From the NCBI RefSeq assembly GCF_900106095.1, contig NZ_FNUD01000002.1, forward strand, positions 1,447,501-1,511,500: a DNA stretch of 64,000 bases. The letters run 5' to 3'. The stretch is from Pseudomonas deceptionensis (GTDB lineage Bacteria; Pseudomonadota; Gammaproteobacteria; Pseudomonadales; Pseudomonadaceae). Of the stretch, positions 1-10,783 are shown piece by piece (within the stretch, counting starts at the first letter, position 1; each line of letters opens with the position of its first letter). A program made the translations under genes and the position numbers. The notes below the pieces were generated by a model, which saw only the letters and a list, made by a program, of their open reading frames with translations, was not told the DNA's origin and ran no database searches.

Positions 1-1295
1 TCAAGAACAAGGGTGTTCCCCTGGTTCTCGACGCCGTTATCGACTTCCTGCCAGCGCCTAGCGATATTCCAGCCATCAAGGGTACTGACCCTGATGACGA
101 GTCTATCGAGCTGGAGCGTCATGCAGACGATAGCGAGCCGTTCTCGGCTCTGGCGTTCAAGATCGCTACTGACCCATTCGTGGGTACCTTGACCTTCGTC
201 CGTGTTTACTCGGGCGTGTTGAACTCCGGCGACGGCGTGATCAACTCGGTTAAAGGCAAGAAAGAGCGTGTGGGTCGTATGGTGCAAATGCACGCAAACG
301 CCCGTGAAGAAATCAAGGAAGTGCGCGCTGGCGACATCGCGGCCTTGATCGGCATGAAGGACGTCACCACTGGCGAAACTTTGTGCAACGCTGACAAGCC
401 AATCATTCTGGTTCGTATGGACTTCCCGGAGCCGGTTATTTCGGTTGCCGTAGAGCCTAAGACCAAGGATGACCAGGAAAAAATGGGTATCGCTCTGGGC
501 AAACTTGCTCAGGAAGATCCATCTTTCCGCGTTAAAACTGATGAAGAGACTGGTCAAACGATCATCTCTGGCATGGGCGAGCTTCACTTGGACATCCTGG
601 TTGATCGGATGCGCCGTGAGTTCAACGTCGAAGCCAACATCGGCAAGCCTCAGGTTTCGTATCGTGAGCGCATCACGAAGAAGTGTGAAATCGAAGGCAA
701 GTTCGTTCGTCAGTCCGGCGGTCGTGGCCAGTTTGGTCACTGCTGGATCCGTTTTGCACCTGCTGACGAAGGTCAGGAAGGTCTGCAGTTCGTGAACGAA
801 GTGGTAGGTGGTGTGGTTCCTAAGGAATACATCCCGGCTATCCAGAAGGGTATCGAAGAGCAGATGAAGAACGGTGTTGTTGCCGGCTATCCGCTGATCG
901 GCCTGAAGGCTACCGTGTTTGATGGTTCTTACCACGACGTCGACTCCAACGAGATGGCGTTTAAGGTGGCTGCTTCCATGGCGACCAAGCAACTGGCTAC
1001 CAAAGGTGGCGGTGAGCTGCTTGAGCCGATCATGGCGGTAGAGGTTGTTACACCTGAAGACTATATGGGTGACGTGATGGGCGACTTGAATCGTCGTCGC
1101 GGCATGATCCAGGGTATGGAAGATACGGTTTCCGGCAAAGTTATTCGTGCCGAGGTTCCGTTGGGTGAAATGTTCGGTTATGCGACCGACGTTCGTTCCA
1201 TGTCTCAGGGTCGCGCAAGCTACTCTATGGAATTCAAAAAATACGATACAGCTCCGGCGCACATCGTCGAAACTGTTACTAAAAAACAAGGCTGA
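1..1295 (+). CDS. fusA: Elongation factor G, 3' part (5' end outside window)
   Basis: Translocase GTPase that moves tRNA and mRNA through the ribosome after peptide transfer and helps recycle ribosomes. The reading frame is open from base 3 and gives about 430 C-terminal residues. These cover domain II (from about [12 protein letters not shown]) and domains III-V, including the GMGELHLDI and GGRGQFGH segments typical of EF-G. The N-terminal GTPase domain with its Walker motifs lies upstream of the window. A GTG at 180 is internal and not a start. The gene is followed 35 bp later by tuf, the usual str operon order. Confidence 0.98.
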   Translation, partial: KNKGVPLVLDAVIDFLPAPSDIPAIKGTDPDDESIELERHADDSEPFSALAFKIATDPFVGTLTFVRVYSGVLNSGDGVINSVKGKKERVGRMVQMHANAREEIKEVRAGDIAALIGMKDVTTGETLCNADKPIILVRMDFPEPVISVAVEPKTKDDQEKMGIALGKLAQEDPSFRVKTDEETGQTIISGMGELHLDILVDRMRREFNVEANIGKPQVSYRERITKKCEIEGKFVRQSGGRGQFGHCWIRFAPADEGQEGLQFVNEVVGGVVPKEYIPAIQKGIEEQMKNGVVAGYPLIGLKATVFDGSYHDVDSNEMAFKVAASMATKQLATKGGGELLEPIMAVEVVTPEDYMGDVMGDLNRRRGMIQGMEDTVSGKVIRAEVPLGEMFGYATDVRSMSQGRASYSMEFKKYDTAPAHIVETVTKKQG

Positions 1296-1330
1296 TTTAG
1301 TTCAGTCCTTTAGGCAAGGAGTTAATTGTC

Positions 1331-2524
1331 GTGGCTAAAGAAAAATTTGATCGTTCCCTACCGCACGTCAACGTTGGCACTATCGGTCACGTTGACCATG
1401 GTAAAACCACGCTGACTGCAGCTCTGACTCGTGTTTGCTCCGAGATTTTCGGTTCGGCAATCGTTGACTTCGATAAAATCGACAGCGCGCCAGAAGAAAA
1501 AGCTCGTGGTATCACCATCAACACTGCGCACGTTGAATACAACTCGCTGATCCGTCACTACGCTCACGTTGACTGCCCAGGTCACGCTGACTATGTGAAG
1601 AACATGATCACCGGTGCTGCTCAGATGGACGGCGCTATTCTGGTTTGTTCGGCCGCTGATGGTCCGATGCCACAAACCCGTGAGCACATCCTGCTGTCCC
1701 GTCAGGTTGGCGTTCCGTACATCGTGGTTTTCCTGAACAAGGCTGACCTGGTAGACGACGCTGAGCTGCTGGAACTGGTTGAGATGGAAGTTCGTGACCT
1801 GCTGTCGACTTACGACTTCCCAGGCGACGACACTCCGATCATCATCGGTTCTGCTCGTATGGCTCTGGAAGGCAAAGACGACAACGAAATGGGCACCACT
1901 GCCGTTCGTAAACTGGTTGAGACTCTGGATACTTACATTCCGGATCCAGTTCGTGTTATCGACAAGCCGTTCCTGATGCCAATCGAAGACGTATTCTCGA
2001 TCTCCGGTCGCGGTACTGTTGTGACTGGTCGTATCGAGCGCGGTATCGTTCGCGTTCAAGATCCGCTGGAAATCGTTGGTCTGCGTGACACTACTGTCAC
2101 CACCTGCACCGGCGTTGAAATGTTCCGTAAGCTGCTTGACGAAGGTCGTGCTGGCGAGAACTGCGGCGTGCTGCTGCGCGGCACCAAGCGTGACGACGTA
2201 GAGCGTGGCCAGGTTCTGGTTAAGCCGGGTTCGGTTAAGCCGCACACTACCTTCGAAGCTGAAGTGTACGTGTTGAGCAAAGAAGAAGGCGGCCGTCATA
2301 CTCCGTTCTTCAAAGGCTACCGTCCACAGTTCTACTTCCGGACCACTGACGTGACCGGTAACTGCGAACTGCCGGAAGGCGTTGAAATGGTAATGCCAGG
2401 CGACAACATCAAAATGGTTGTCACCCTGATCAAAACCATCGCAATGGAAGACGGTCTGCGTTTCGCAATCCGTGAAGGCGGTCGTACCGTCGGCGCTGGC
2501 GTAGTAGCCAAAATCATTGCTTAA
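1331..2524 (+). CDS. tuf: Elongation factor Tu
   Basis: GTPase that delivers aminoacyl-tRNA to the ribosomal A site. At 397 residues it has the standard length. G1 is GHVDHGKT, G3 is DCPGH and G4 is NKAD, all in place. The start is GTG, supported by AGGAG about 10 bases upstream and by the conserved N-terminus AKEKFDR. It is the last gene of the str operon here, with a strong terminator directly after it. Pseudomonads usually carry a second tuf copy elsewhere, which cannot be checked from this window. Confidence 0.99.
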   Translation: MAKEKFDRSLPHVNVGTIGHVDHGKTTLTAALTRVCSEIFGSAIVDFDKIDSAPEEKARGITINTAHVEYNSLIRHYAHVDCPGHADYVKNMITGAAQMDGAILVCSAADGPMPQTREHILLSRQVGVPYIVVFLNKADLVDDAELLELVEMEVRDLLSTYDFPGDDTPIIIGSARMALEGKDDNEMGTTAVRKLVETLDTYIPDPVRVIDKPFLMPIEDVFSISGRGTVVTGRIERGIVRVQDPLEIVGLRDTTVTTCTGVEMFRKLLDEGRAGENCGVLLRGTKRDDVERGQVLVKPGSVKPHTTFEAEVYVLSKEEGGRHTPFFKGYRPQFYFRTTDVTGNCELPEGVEMVMPGDNIKMVVTLIKTIAMEDGLRFAIREGGRTVGAGVVAKIIA

Positions 2525-2538
2525 GCTTTGATTGCCTG

Positions 2539-2569
2539 AAAAAGCCTCCGCTCAGCGGGGGCTTTTTTT
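2539..2569 (+). terminator. Rho-independent terminator after tuf
   Basis: GC-rich hairpin (AAGCCTCCGCT / AGCGGGGGCTT) followed by a run of seven T. It separates the str operon from the S10 operon promoter that starts immediately downstream. Confidence 0.9.
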
Positions 2570-2575
2570 ATTGAG

Positions 2576-2604
2576 TTGACACCCAGTTGGGCCATCTATA
2601 GAAT
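2576..2604 (+). promoter_or_regulatory. S10 operon promoter (sigma70-type)
   Basis: A perfect -35 TTGACA (2576-2581), a 17-bp spacer and -10 TAGAAT (2599-2604) lie directly after the tuf terminator and about 60 bases before rpsJ. The near-consensus fit and position make it the likely main promoter for the r-protein cluster. The leader is short, and I see no long attenuator structure like the one known for E. coli S10. Confidence 0.8.
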
Positions 2605-2666
2605 TGCGCCTCCTTTAAACGGGCGTATTGCGCTCGGTGGGAATAGCAATCGGAGTCTGAAATCCA

Positions 2667-2978
2667 ATGCAAAATCAGCAAATCCGTATCAGGTTGAAGG
2701 CTTTTGACCATCGCCTGATCGACCAATCAACCCAGGAAATCGTGGAAACCGCGAAACGTACTGGTGCTCAAGTGCGTGGTCCAATTCCACTGCCTACCCG
2801 TAAAGAGCGGTTCACCGTTCTGGTCTCCCCGCACGTCAACAAAGACGCGCGTGACCAGTACGAGATCCGTACTCATAAGCGCGTTCTGGACATCGTCCAG
2901 CCAACGGATAAAACCGTTGATGCACTTATGAAGCTTGATCTTGCGGCCGGTGTGGAAGTGCAGATCAGCCTCGGCTAA
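2667..2978 (+). CDS. rpsJ: 30S ribosomal protein S10
   Basis: S10 of the small-subunit head, also NusE, the NusB partner in transcription antitermination. At 103 residues it has the usual length, with the conserved start [15 protein letters not shown] and the IRTHKR motif. It is the first gene after the S10 promoter. nusB, its antitermination partner, lies in this window at 59167. Confidence 0.99.
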
Positions 2979-3059
2979 GACTTGGGTCTTAGTCGTGTAA
3001 CGCTCTGAAATGGGCGGCCATAGCGGGTGAAAGCCCCGTACACTCATGAGGTTTACAAC

Positions 3060-3695
3060 ATGACTATTGGTGTAGTCGGTCGTAAATGCGGTATGACCCG
3101 TATTTTCACCGAAGAAGGTGTCTCCATTCCGGTTACGGTCATTGAGATCGAGCCGAATCGCGTCACCCAGTTCAAAACTGAAGAAACCGATGGCTATCGT
3201 GCAGTGCAAGTCACTGTCGGCGAGCGTCGCGCTTCGCGTGTAACAGCTGCTCAAGCGGGTCACTTCGCTAAAGCAAACGTTGCAGCCGGTCGTACCGTAA
3301 TGGAATTCCGTCTTGAAGAAGGCGAGTACCAGGCAGGCGATCTGATCAACGCTGAAATCTTCACCGCAGGTCAGATGGTCGATGTGACCGGTCAGTCCAA
3401 AGGTAAAGGCTTCCAGGGTACGATCAAGCGTTGGAATTTCCGTGGCCAAGATAACACTCACGGTAACTCCGTTTCCCACCGCGTCCCGGGCTCTATTGGC
3501 CAGTGCCAGACTCCTGGTCGTGTATTCAAGGGCAAAAAAATGTCCGGTCATATGGGCGCTGAGCGCGTGACCGTGCAGTCCCTCGAAGTAGTGCGCGTCG
3601 ACGCTGAACGCAATCTGTTGTTGGTCAAGGGTGCTGTTCCTGGCGCTACTGGCGGCAACCTGGTTGTACGTCCGGCGGCCAAGGCTCGCGGTTAA
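3060..3695 (+). CDS. rplC: 50S ribosomal protein L3
   Basis: L3 organises the peptidyl-transferase region and is an early assembly protein. The ATG at 3060 is chosen over an in-frame GTG at 3027 because the family starts MTIGVVGRK and GAGG lies 9 bases upstream. The resulting 211 residues match the family. The loop with [14 protein letters not shown] contains the Gln that is methylated by PrmB in E. coli. Confidence 0.97.
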   Translation: MTIGVVGRKCGMTRIFTEEGVSIPVTVIEIEPNRVTQFKTEETDGYRAVQVTVGERRASRVTAAQAGHFAKANVAAGRTVMEFRLEEGEYQAGDLINAEIFTAGQMVDVTGQSKGKGFQGTIKRWNFRGQDNTHGNSVSHRVPGSIGQCQTPGRVFKGKKMSGHMGAERVTVQSLEVVRVDAERNLLLVKGAVPGATGGNLVVRPAAKARG

Positions 3696-3707
3696 GGGGA
3701 AGCTGAC

Positions 3708-4310
3708 ATGCAATTAAATGTAAATGATGCTCAAGCGATCGAAGTTTCCGAACTGACGTTCGGCGGCGAGTTCAACGAGACGCTGGTTCACCAAGCAGTC
3801 GTGGCCTACATGGCCGGCGGCCGTCAAGGTAGCAAGCAGCAAAAGACCCGTTCCGACGTTCGTGGTGGCGGTAAGCGCCCTTGGCGTCAGAAAGGTACTG
3901 GCCGTGCTCGTGCCGGTACTATCCGTAGCCCAATCTGGCGCGGCGGTGGTACTACTTTTGCAGCTCGTCCACAAGATCACTCTCAGAAGCTCAACAAGAA
4001 GATGTATCGCGCAGCAATGCGTTCCATCCTTGCTGAACTGGTTCGTACTGATCGTCTGATCGTGGTTCAGGACTTCGCAGTTGAAGCGCCGAAAACCAAA
4101 GATCTGCTGAACAAACTGAATGGCATGGGTCTGACAGACGTCCTGATCGTGTCTGAAGTTGTTGATCAGAACCTGTACCTGGCTGCTCGTAACCTGCCAC
4201 ACGTTGATGTACGTGACGTTCAAGGTTCCGACCCAGTTAGTCTGATCGCATACGACAAGGTGTTGATCACCGTGTCGGCCGTGAAGAAATTCGAGGAGCT
4301 GCTGGGATGA
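3708..4310 (+). CDS. rplD: 50S ribosomal protein L4
   Basis: L4 lines the exit tunnel; in E. coli it also represses its own operon. It has 200 residues, with the tunnel loop region rich in Arg/Gly ([18 protein letters not shown]). The stop overlaps the start of rplW by 4 bases (ATGA), which implies translational coupling. Whether L4 autoregulates here is unknown, since the E. coli-type leader is not evident. Confidence 0.98.
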   Translation: MQLNVNDAQAIEVSELTFGGEFNETLVHQAVVAYMAGGRQGSKQQKTRSDVRGGGKRPWRQKGTGRARAGTIRSPIWRGGGTTFAARPQDHSQKLNKKMYRAAMRSILAELVRTDRLIVVQDFAVEAPKTKDLLNKLNGMGLTDVLIVSEVVDQNLYLAARNLPHVDVRDVQGSDPVSLIAYDKVLITVSAVKKFEELLG

Positions 4311-4606
4311 ACCAGGAACGCGTATTTAAAGTTCTGCTTGGCCCGCACGTTTCCGAGAAGGCTACGGTTCTGGCAGACAAGAAAGGCCAGTTCGTTTTCA
4401 AGGTTGCTACTGATGCAACCAAGCTGGAAATCAAGAAGGCCGTCGAAAGCCTGTTCAGCGTGAAAGTTGAGCGTGTTACTACCCTGAACGTTCTGGGTAA
4501 GAGCAAGCGCACCGCTCGCGGCGTGGGCAAGCGTAATGACTGGAAGAAGGCGGTAATCTCCCTTCAGCCAGGCCAAGATCTCGATTTCAGCAGCAGTGCT
4601 GAGTAA
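4307..4606 (+). CDS. rplW: 50S ribosomal protein L23
   Basis: L23 sits at the tunnel exit and is the docking site for trigger factor and SRP. It has 99 residues with the conserved start [15 protein letters not shown]. The start codon overlaps the rplD stop (ATGA), so the pair is likely translationally coupled. Confidence 0.98.
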   Translation: MNQERVFKVLLGPHVSEKATVLADKKGQFVFKVATDATKLEIKKAVESLFSVKVERVTTLNVLGKSKRTARGVGKRNDWKKAVISLQPGQDLDFSSSAE

Positions 4607-4620
4607 GGAAGGGGTGCATC

Positions 4621-5445
4621 ATGGCAATCGTTAAATGCAAACCGACTTCCCCTGGCCGCCGTCATGTGGTCAAGGTGGTCAACCAGGAGCTGCATAAAGG
4701 CGCTCCTCACGCACCGCTGCTCGAGAAGAAATCGAAGACTGGTGGTCGTAACAACAATGGCCGTATTACCACTCGTCACATCGGTGGTGGTCATAAGCAG
4801 CACTATCGTTTGGTCGACTTCCGTCGCAACGACAAAGATGGCATTCCAGCCACTGTTGAGCGTATCGAATACGATCCAAACCGTACTGCTCACATTGCTC
4901 TTATGTTGTACGCAGACGGCGAGCGCCGTTACATCATCGCCCCTAAAGGCGTGAGTGCTGGTGACCAGCTGATCGCAGGTGCTTTGGCACCGATCAAGCC
5001 GGGCAACGCTCTGCAACTGCGCAACATTCCAGTTGGTAGCACCGTACACGGCATCGAATTGAAGCCGGGTAAAGGCGCGCAAATCGCACGTTCCGCTGGT
5101 GCTTCGGCTCAGCTGGTCGCTCGTGATGGTGTCTACGTGACCCTGCGTCTGCGCTCTGGTGAAATGCGTAAAGTATTGGCTGAATGCCGTGCAACGCTTG
5201 GCGAAGTCTCGAACTCCGAGCACAGCCTGCGTTCGCTGGGTAAAGCTGGTGCCAAACGCTGGCGTGGCGTTCGCCCAACCGTTCGTGGTGTTGCCATGAA
5301 CCCGGTTGACCACCCACATGGTGGTGGTGAAGGTCGTACCTCTGGTGGTCGTCATCCGGTATCGCCATGGGGCTTCCCGACTAAGGGCGCGAAGACTCGT
5401 GGTAATAAGCGTACCGACAAAATGATCGTCCGTCGTCGCAAGTAA
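4621..5445 (+). CDS. rplB: 50S ribosomal protein L2
   Basis: L2 supports subunit association and the peptidyl-transferase centre. It has 274 residues. The near-invariant C-terminal loop [15 protein letters not shown], with the functionally important His, is present. AAGGAAGGGG lies ahead of the ATG. Confidence 0.99.
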   Translation: MAIVKCKPTSPGRRHVVKVVNQELHKGAPHAPLLEKKSKTGGRNNNGRITTRHIGGGHKQHYRLVDFRRNDKDGIPATVERIEYDPNRTAHIALMLYADGERRYIIAPKGVSAGDQLIAGALAPIKPGNALQLRNIPVGSTVHGIELKPGKGAQIARSAGASAQLVARDGVYVTLRLRSGEMRKVLAECRATLGEVSNSEHSLRSLGKAGAKRWRGVRPTVRGVAMNPVDHPHGGGEGRTSGGRHPVSPWGFPTKGAKTRGNKRTDKMIVRRRK

Positions 5446-5461
5446 ATAGAGGGATACGACA

Positions 5462-5737
5462 GTGCCACGTTCTCTGAAAAAAGGTCCTTTTATTGATCTT
5501 CACCTACTGAAGAAGATCGAAGTGGCGGCGGAAAAGAACGATCGCAAACCGGTGAAAACCTGGTCGCGCCGTTCTATGATCCTGCCACAAATGGTCGGTT
5601 TGACCATCGCTGTGCATAACGGTCGTCTTCATGTCCCAGTTCTCGTGAACGAAGACATGGTTGGCCATAAACTAGGCGAGTTTGCCGGTACCCGCACATA
5701 TCGTGGGCACGTGGCAGACAAGAAAGCCAAGCGTTAA
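5462..5737 (+). CDS. rpsS: 30S ribosomal protein S19
   Basis: S19 forms the head of the 30S subunit with S13 and contacts the A-site finger. It has 91 residues, begins PRSLKKGPF as in the family, and uses a GTG start preceded by GAGGG. The C-terminal [10 protein letters not shown] segment is conserved. Confidence 0.98.
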   Translation: MPRSLKKGPFIDLHLLKKIEVAAEKNDRKPVKTWSRRSMILPQMVGLTIAVHNGRLHVPVLVNEDMVGHKLGEFAGTRTYRGHVADKKAKR

Positions 5738-5750
5738 GGGGTAAGGAACG

Positions 5751-6083
5751 ATGGAAGTAGCCGCTAAGTTGTCGGGCGCTCGAATCTCCGCCCAGAAAGC
5801 CCGCTTGGTCGCCGACCAGATCCGCGGGAAGAAGGTGGGCGAAGCGCTCAACCTGTTGGCTTTCAGCAACAAGAAAGCCGCCGAGATCATCAAGAAAGTG
5901 CTGGAGTCGGCCGTAGCCAACGCCGAGCATAACGAAGGCGCAGACGTTGACGACCTCAAAGTCGCTACCGTTTTCGTCAACGAAGGGCGTTCGCTGAAGC
6001 GCATCATGCCGCGTGCCAAAGGCCGCGCTGATCGCATCGTCAAGCGGTCTTGCCATATCACTGTCAAGGTTGCTGACAAGTAA
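5751..6083 (+). CDS. rplV: 50S ribosomal protein L22
   Basis: L22 contributes the beta-hairpin that, with L4, forms the tunnel constriction. It has 110 residues, starting [20 protein letters not shown]. The hairpin region ends in [11 protein letters not shown], as in other bacteria. Mutations in this hairpin cause macrolide resistance in other species; no abnormality is seen here. Confidence 0.98.
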
Positions 6084-6096
6084 CGGAGTCGAAGAG

Positions 6097-6783
6097 ATGG
6101 GTCAGAAAGTACATCCCATTGGCATTCGCCTGGGAATCGTCAAGGAGCACACCTCCGTCTGGTACGCAGACGGTCGGACTTATGCGGACTACTTGTTCGC
6201 TGATCTGAAGGTGCGTGAATACCTCCAAGACAAACTAAAAAGCGCGTCCGTAAGCCGTATCGATATCCATCGTCCGGCCCAAACTGCACGTATCACCATC
6301 CACACTGCTCGTCCTGGTATCGTTATCGGGAAGAAAGGTGAAGATGTTGAGAAACTGCGTCAGGACCTGACCAAGCAAATGGGTGTGCCTGTGCACATCA
6401 ATATCGAAGAGATCCGCAAGCCGGAGCTCGACGGTATGCTGGTTGCGCAGAGCGTAGCTCAGCAGCTGGAGCGTCGTGTAATGTTCCGTCGCGCGATGAA
6501 ACGCGCTGTACAGAACGCTATGCGCATTGGTGCCAAGGGCATCAAAATCCAAGTGAGCGGTCGTCTCGGCGGTGCTGAAATCGCACGTACTGAATGGTAT
6601 CGCGAAGGTCGTGTGCCATTGCACACCCTGCGTGCCGACATCGACTATGCCAACTACGAAGCTCACACCACTTACGGTGTGATCGGTGTAAAGGTTTGGA
6701 TCTTCAAAGGCGAAGTAATTGGTGGTCGCCAAGAAGAGCTGAAGCCACAAGCACCAGCGCCTCGTAAAAAAGCTGCTAAGTAA
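6097..6783 (+). CDS. rpsC: 30S ribosomal protein S3
   Basis: S3 lines the mRNA entry site and has helicase-assisting activity. The start at 6097 ([13 protein letters not shown]) matches the family and follows CGGAGTCGAAGAG. A longer frame upstream overlaps rplV and is not used. It has 228 residues, with the KH domain GxxG ([12 protein letters not shown]) in the N-terminal half. Confidence 0.97.
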
Positions 6784-6795
6784 GGGGTACGCCAA

Positions 6796-7209
6796 ATGTT
6801 ACAACCTAAGCGTACGAAGTTCCGCAAGCAAATGACTGGCCACAACCGTGGCTTGGCATTGCGCGGTAGCAAAGTCAGCTTCGGCGAGTATGCGCTGAAG
6901 TCTGTTGCTCGTGGTCGCCTAACCGCTCGTCAGATCGAATCAGCGCGTCGTGCACTGACCCGTCACGTTAAGCGTGGCGGTAAGATCTGGATCCGTGTAT
7001 TCCCGGACAAGCCTATTTCCAAAAAGCCCCTAGAAGTTCGTATGGGTAAAGGTAAGGGTAACGTGGAATATTGGGTTGCCCAGATTCAGCCAGGCAAAGT
7101 CCTGTATGAAATCGAGGGTGTTACTGAAGAGCTGGCGCGTGAGGCTTTCGCCCTGGCTGCTGCAAAGCTGCCGCTCGCCACCTCCTTTGTTAAACGGACG
7201 GTGATGTGA
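6796..7209 (+). CDS. rplP: 50S ribosomal protein L16
   Basis: L16 is a late assembly protein near the A-site tRNA and helps finish the peptidyl-transferase centre. It has 137 residues, with the conserved [12 protein letters not shown] start and the [12 protein letters not shown] loop that holds the Arg hydroxylated in E. coli. Its TGA overlaps the next ATG by one base (TGATG). Confidence 0.98.
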   Translation: MLQPKRTKFRKQMTGHNRGLALRGSKVSFGEYALKSVARGRLTARQIESARRALTRHVKRGGKIWIRVFPDKPISKKPLEVRMGKGKGNVEYWVAQIQPGKVLYEIEGVTEELAREAFALAAAKLPLATSFVKRTVM

Positions 7210-7400
7210 TGAAAGCGAATGAACTTCGTGAAAAATCCGCACAGCAGCTGAACGAGCAACTGCTCGGCTTGCTGCGCGACCAGTTCAATCTGCGTATGCA
7301 GAAAGCAACTGGCCAGTTGGGGCAGTCGCATCTGCTCTCGCAAGTTAAGCGTGACATCGCTCGCGTGAAGACTGTGCTCAAACAGCAGGCAGGTAAGTAA
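7209..7400 (+). CDS. rpmC: 50S ribosomal protein L29
   Basis: Small tunnel-exit protein neighbouring L23. The ATG at 7209 gives 63 residues ([10 protein letters not shown]...), which fits the family better than the in-frame GTG three bases earlier. It is coupled to rplP through a TGATG overlap. Confidence 0.96.
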   Translation: MKANELREKSAQQLNEQLLGLLRDQFNLRMQKATGQLGQSHLLSQVKRDIARVKTVLKQQAGK

Positions 7401-7402
7401 TC

Positions 7403-7669
7403 ATGGCTGAAGCCGAAAAGACTGTCCGTACGCTGACTGGCCGTGTTGTCAGCGACAAGATGGACAAAACCATCACCGTACTGATCGAGCGTCGCGTTAA
7501 GCACCCGATCTACGGTAAATACGTTAAGCGTTCGACTAAGCTGCACGCGCACGACGAAACCAATCAGTGCCACATCGGCGACAAAGTCACTATTCGTGAA
7601 ACTCGTCCGATGGCCAAGACCAAGTCTTGGGCACTGGTTGATGTTCTCGAACGCGCTGTGGAAGTCTAA
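7403..7669 (+). CDS. rpsQ: 30S ribosomal protein S17
   Basis: Primary 16S rRNA binder of OB-fold type in the 30S body. It has 88 residues, with the conserved [16 protein letters not shown] and [13 protein letters not shown] segments. It follows rpmC after 2 bases, so it is certainly in the same transcript. Confidence 0.98.
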   Translation: MAEAEKTVRTLTGRVVSDKMDKTITVLIERRVKHPIYGKYVKRSTKLHAHDETNQCHIGDKVTIRETRPMAKTKSWALVDVLERAVEV

Positions 7670-7692
7670 GGACTAGGGGTCGGAGAAATTAT

Positions 7693-8061
7693 ATGATTCA
7701 GACTCAATCCATGCTCGATGTGGCCGATAACAGCGGCGCACGCCGCGTTATGTGCATCAAGGTGCTGGGTGGCTCCCATCGTCGTTACGCTGGTATCGGT
7801 GACATCATCAAAGTTACCGTGAAGGAAGCAATTCCTCGCGGTAAAGTGAAAAAAGGCCAAGTGATGACTGCTGTTGTAGTCCGCACTCGTCACGGCGTAC
7901 GTCGTGCTGATGGCTCCATTATCCGCTTTGATGGCAACGCTGCTGTTCTTCTGAACAACAAGCAAGAGCCGATCGGCACCCGTATCTTTGGGCCAGTGAC
8001 CCGTGAACTTCGTACTGAGAAGTTCATGAAGATCGTCTCGCTCGCCCCAGAAGTGCTGTAA
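7693..8061 (+). CDS. rplN: 50S ribosomal protein L14
   Basis: L14 lies at the subunit interface and is the binding site of the silencing factor RsfS. It has 122 residues, starting [19 protein letters not shown] as in almost all bacteria. It is the first gene of the classical spc group. No separate promoter is obvious in the 23-bp gap before it. Confidence 0.98.
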   Translation: MIQTQSMLDVADNSGARRVMCIKVLGGSHRRYAGIGDIIKVTVKEAIPRGKVKKGQVMTAVVVRTRHGVRRADGSIIRFDGNAAVLLNNKQEPIGTRIFGPVTRELRTEKFMKIVSLAPEVL

Positions 8062-8072
8062 GGAGATCCGAC

Positions 8073-8387
8073 ATGCAAAAGATTCGTCGTGACGACGAGA
8101 TCATCGTGATCGCCGGCAAAGACAAAGGTAAGCGCGGTAAGGTGCTTAAGGTTCTCGCTAACAACCGTTTGGTTATTGGCGGTCTGAACCTGGTTAAGCG
8201 TCATACCAAGCCTAACCCGATGTCGGGCGTACAAGGCGGTATCGTCGAAAAAGAAGCTCCACTGGACGCTTCTAACGTCGCCATCTTCAACGGCGAAACC
8301 AACAAGGCTGACCGCGTTGGTTTCAAAGTAGAAGAAGGCAAGAAAATTCGTGTCTTCAAGTCGACCCAAAAAGCGGTTGATGCTTGA
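8073..8387 (+). CDS. rplX: 50S ribosomal protein L24
   Basis: Assembly initiator of the large subunit with a KOW fold. It has 104 residues, and the KOW motif is [18 protein letters not shown] near the N-terminus. AAGGAG lies directly before the ATG. Confidence 0.98.
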   Translation: MQKIRRDDEIIVIAGKDKGKRGKVLKVLANNRLVIGGLNLVKRHTKPNPMSGVQGGIVEKEAPLDASNVAIFNGETNKADRVGFKVEEGKKIRVFKSTQKAVDA

Positions 8388-8409
8388 ACACTGCTAGGTA
8401 GATAAGACC

Positions 8410-8949
8410 ATGGCACGACTAAAAGAGATTTACCGGAAGGAAATCGCTCCGAAACTTAAGGAAGAACTTAAGCTTTCGAACGTGATGGAAGTTCCGCGCG
8501 TTACCAAAATCACCCTGAACATGGGTTTGGGCGAAGCGATCGGTGATAAGAAAATCATCGAGCACGCTGTAGCTGATTTGGAAAAAATCACGGGTCAAAA
8601 ATGTGTAGTGACCTACGCTCGCAAGTCCATCGCAGGCTTTAAAGTTCGCGAAGGCTGGCCGATCGGCGTTAAGGTTACTCTGCGCCGTGAGCGTATGTAT
8701 GAATTCCTGGATCGTCTGCTGTCGATCTCCCTGCCTCGGGTTCGCGACTTCCGCGGCCTGAATGCCAAGTCCTTCGATGGTCGTGGTAACTACAGCATGG
8801 GCGTTAAAGAGCAGATCATCTTCCCGGAAATCGACTACGACAAAATCGATGCCCTCCGCGGTCTGGACATTACCCTGACCACCACTGCTCGAACGGATGA
8901 TGAAGGTCGCGCATTGCTGCGTGCATTCAAATTCCCGTTCCGCAACTGA
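8410..8949 (+). CDS. rplE: 50S ribosomal protein L5
   Basis: 5S rRNA-binding protein that contacts the P-site tRNA. It has 179 residues with conserved [11 protein letters not shown] and [15 protein letters not shown] segments. It is followed after 13 bases by rpsN. Confidence 0.98.
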   Translation: MARLKEIYRKEIAPKLKEELKLSNVMEVPRVTKITLNMGLGEAIGDKKIIEHAVADLEKITGQKCVVTYARKSIAGFKVREGWPIGVKVTLRRERMYEFLDRLLSISLPRVRDFRGLNAKSFDGRGNYSMGVKEQIIFPEIDYDKIDALRGLDITLTTTARTDDEGRALLRAFKFPFRN

Positions 8950-8962
8950 TTGGAGTAGGACC

Positions 8963-9268
8963 ATGGCTAAGATGAGCATGAAAAACCGCGAGCTGAAACG
9001 TCAGCTTACGGTTGCCAAGTTCGCCAAAAAGCGTGCTGCGCTGAAAGCTATCATCGTTGATCTGAACGCAAGTCCAGAAGCACGTTGGGAAGCTCAAGTT
9101 GCTCTGCAGAAGCAGCCACGTGACGCAAGCGCTGCGCGCATGCGTAACCGCTGCCGCTTGACTGGTCGTCCGCATGGTGTTTACCGCAAGTTCGGCCTTG
9201 GCCGTAACAAATTGCGTGAAGCAGCAATGCGCGGTGACGTACCAGGTCTGGTTAAAGCCAGCTGGTAA
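8963..9268 (+). CDS. rpsN: 30S ribosomal protein S14
   Basis: S14 is needed for assembly of the 30S head. The ATG at 8963 ([10 protein letters not shown]) follows GGAGTAGGA; a longer upstream frame overlaps rplE and is not used. It has 101 residues, the long zinc-free form: the CxxC pairs of the short zinc-ribbon version are absent. Many bacteria swap S14 forms under zinc limitation; no second copy is seen here. Confidence 0.97.
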   Translation: MAKMSMKNRELKRQLTVAKFAKKRAALKAIIVDLNASPEARWEAQVALQKQPRDASAARMRNRCRLTGRPHGVYRKFGLGRNKLREAAMRGDVPGLVKASW

Positions 9269-9330
9269 GGCGCACAGGCAAAGTTATCCCTGTCAGGGTC
9301 GCAAGATCCTGACAGCCGGTGACCTTGAAT

Positions 9331-9362
9331 ATGAATCAAGCCCCTATTGGGGCTTGATTCAT
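9331..9362 (+). terminator. Strong hairpin in the spc operon (attenuator or processing site)
   Basis: Perfect 14-bp inverted repeat (ATGAATCAAGCCCC and its complement) around a TATT loop, in the 212-bp gap between rpsN and rpsH. The stem is followed only by ATTTCT, so complete termination is unlikely. It may attenuate, or protect or process the transcript. Its 3' arm overlaps the -35 box of a promoter-like sequence. Confidence 0.65.
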
Positions 9363-9382
9363 TTCTGGCGTGTGTCTAGAAT
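9354..9382 (+). promoter_or_regulatory. Internal promoter before rpsH
   Basis: -35 TTGATT (9354-9359), 17-bp spacer, -10 TAGAAT (9377-9382). The -10 is identical to that of the S10 promoter. It is about 100 bases ahead of rpsH and would give extra transcription of the distal spc genes and secY. The call is from sequence only. Confidence 0.65.
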
Positions 9383-9480
9383 GACCGGCTCGCCTGAGCC
9401 CGTGCTTTTTAAGCATTGAGTCACTCGGCGACAGTTGTAGCCGCAAGGCTAATTCTTTTTGTATCAGGAGCGTCTAGCCC

Positions 9481-9873
9481 ATGAGTATGCAGGACCCGTT
9501 AGCGGACATGCTAACTCGAATCCGTAATGCCCAGATGGCTGAAAAGTCCGTCGTAAGCATGCCATCTTCCACGTTGAAGGTAGCTGTAGCCAAAGTTCTT
9601 AAGGACGAAGGTTACATCGCGGATTATCAGATCAGCAGCGAAATCAAACCACTGCTGTCTATCGAGCTGAAGTACTTCGAAGGCCGTTCGGTTATCGAAG
9701 AAGTTAAGCGCGTTAGCCGTCCAGGCCTGCGTCAGTACAAGTCCTCCGAAGATCTGCCGAAAGTTCGTGGCGGTCTAGGTGTGTCTATCGTCTCCACCAG
9801 CAAAGGTGTGATGACGGATCGTGCTGCGCGCGCTGCCGGTGTCGGCGGCGAAGTTCTTTGCACTGTGTTCTAA
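9481..9873 (+). CDS. rpsH: 30S ribosomal protein S8
   Basis: Central 16S rRNA binder; in E. coli it is the translational repressor of the spc operon. It has 130 residues, starting [18 protein letters not shown] and ending with the conserved [11 protein letters not shown]. The 212-bp gap upstream carries a hairpin and a promoter candidate. Confidence 0.98.
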   Translation: MSMQDPLADMLTRIRNAQMAEKSVVSMPSSTLKVAVAKVLKDEGYIADYQISSEIKPLLSIELKYFEGRSVIEEVKRVSRPGLRQYKSSEDLPKVRGGLGVSIVSTSKGVMTDRAARAAGVGGEVLCTVF

Positions 9874-9885
9874 GGGGGGATAAGC

Positions 9886-10419
9886 ATGTCACGCGTCGCT
9901 AAGAACCCCGTTAAGCTGCCAGCTGGTGTCGAAGTAAAATTCGCCGGCCAACAGCTTTCGGTGAAGGGTGCCAAGGGCACTCTAGAACTGAACATCCATT
10001 CGTCCGTTGAGATCGTTGAAGAAGCTGGTGAGCTGCGTTTCGCTGCTCGCAATGGCGATCAACAAACTCGCGCAATGGCTGGTACCACTCGTGCGTTGGT
10101 AAACAACATGGTCCAAGGCGTAAGCCAAGGCTTCGAGCGCAAGCTCCAGCTGGTCGGTGTTGGTTACAAAGCGCAAGCAAAAGGCACAGTGCTGAACCTG
10201 GCTCTTGGCTTCTCGCACCCAGTGGATTACGAATTGCCGGAAGGCATCACCGCTGAGACCCCAAGCCAAACCGATATCCTGATCAAGGGCATCGATAAGC
10301 AACTGGTAGGTCAGGTGGCCGCTGAGATCCGCGGTTTCCGTCCACCAGAGCCTTATAAAGGTAAGGGTGTACGTTACGCGGACGAAGTCGTCCGTCGTAA
10401 AGAAGCCAAGAAGAAGTAG
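9886..10419 (+). CDS. rplF: 50S ribosomal protein L6
   Basis: Two-domain protein near the sarcin-ricin loop and factor-binding site. It has 177 residues, with the C-terminal signature [28 protein letters not shown] precedes the ATG. Confidence 0.98.
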   Translation: MSRVAKNPVKLPAGVEVKFAGQQLSVKGAKGTLELNIHSSVEIVEEAGELRFAARNGDQQTRAMAGTTRALVNNMVQGVSQGFERKLQLVGVGYKAQAKGTVLNLALGFSHPVDYELPEGITAETPSQTDILIKGIDKQLVGQVAAEIRGFRPPEPYKGKGVRYADEVVRRKEAKKK

Positions 10420-10429
10420 GGCATAGCAA

Positions 10430-10780
10430 ATGACCGACAAAAAAGTTACTCGACTGCGTCGCGCTCGCAAAGCACGTCTGAAAATGCACGAACTAGAAGT
10501 CGTGCGTCTCTGCGTGTTCCGCTCGTCTCAGCATATATACGCCCAGGTCATCTCGGCCGACGGCAGCAAAGTCCTGGCAAGCGCCTCGACTTTGGACAAA
10601 GAACTGCGTGATGCTGCCACTGGCAACATCGACGCGGCCACAAAGGTTGGCCAGCTGGTCGCTACGCGTGCAAAAGCCGCTGGCGTCTCGCAGGTGGCTT
10701 TCGACCGCTCTGGCTTCAAGTACCACGGCCGCGTGAAAGCGCTGGCTGAGGCTGCTCGTGAAGCTGGGCTGGAGTTCTAA
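10430..10780 (+). CDS. rplR: 50S ribosomal protein L18
   Basis: 5S rRNA-binding protein of the central protuberance, acting with L5 and L25. It has 116 residues with the conserved C-terminal [18 protein letters not shown] motif. It is 3 bases from rpsE. Confidence 0.98.
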   Translation: MTDKKVTRLRRARKARLKMHELEVVRLCVFRSSQHIYAQVISADGSKVLASASTLDKELRDAATGNIDAATKVGQLVATRAKAAGVSQVAFDRSGFKYHGRVKALAEAAREAGLEF

Positions 10781-10783
10781 GTT

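Noticed and set aside
1358..2299. 313-codon frame opposite tuf
   Set aside because: Shadow of the strong codon bias of tuf; same explanation for long antisense frames across the r-protein genes, uvrA, katA and ribD.
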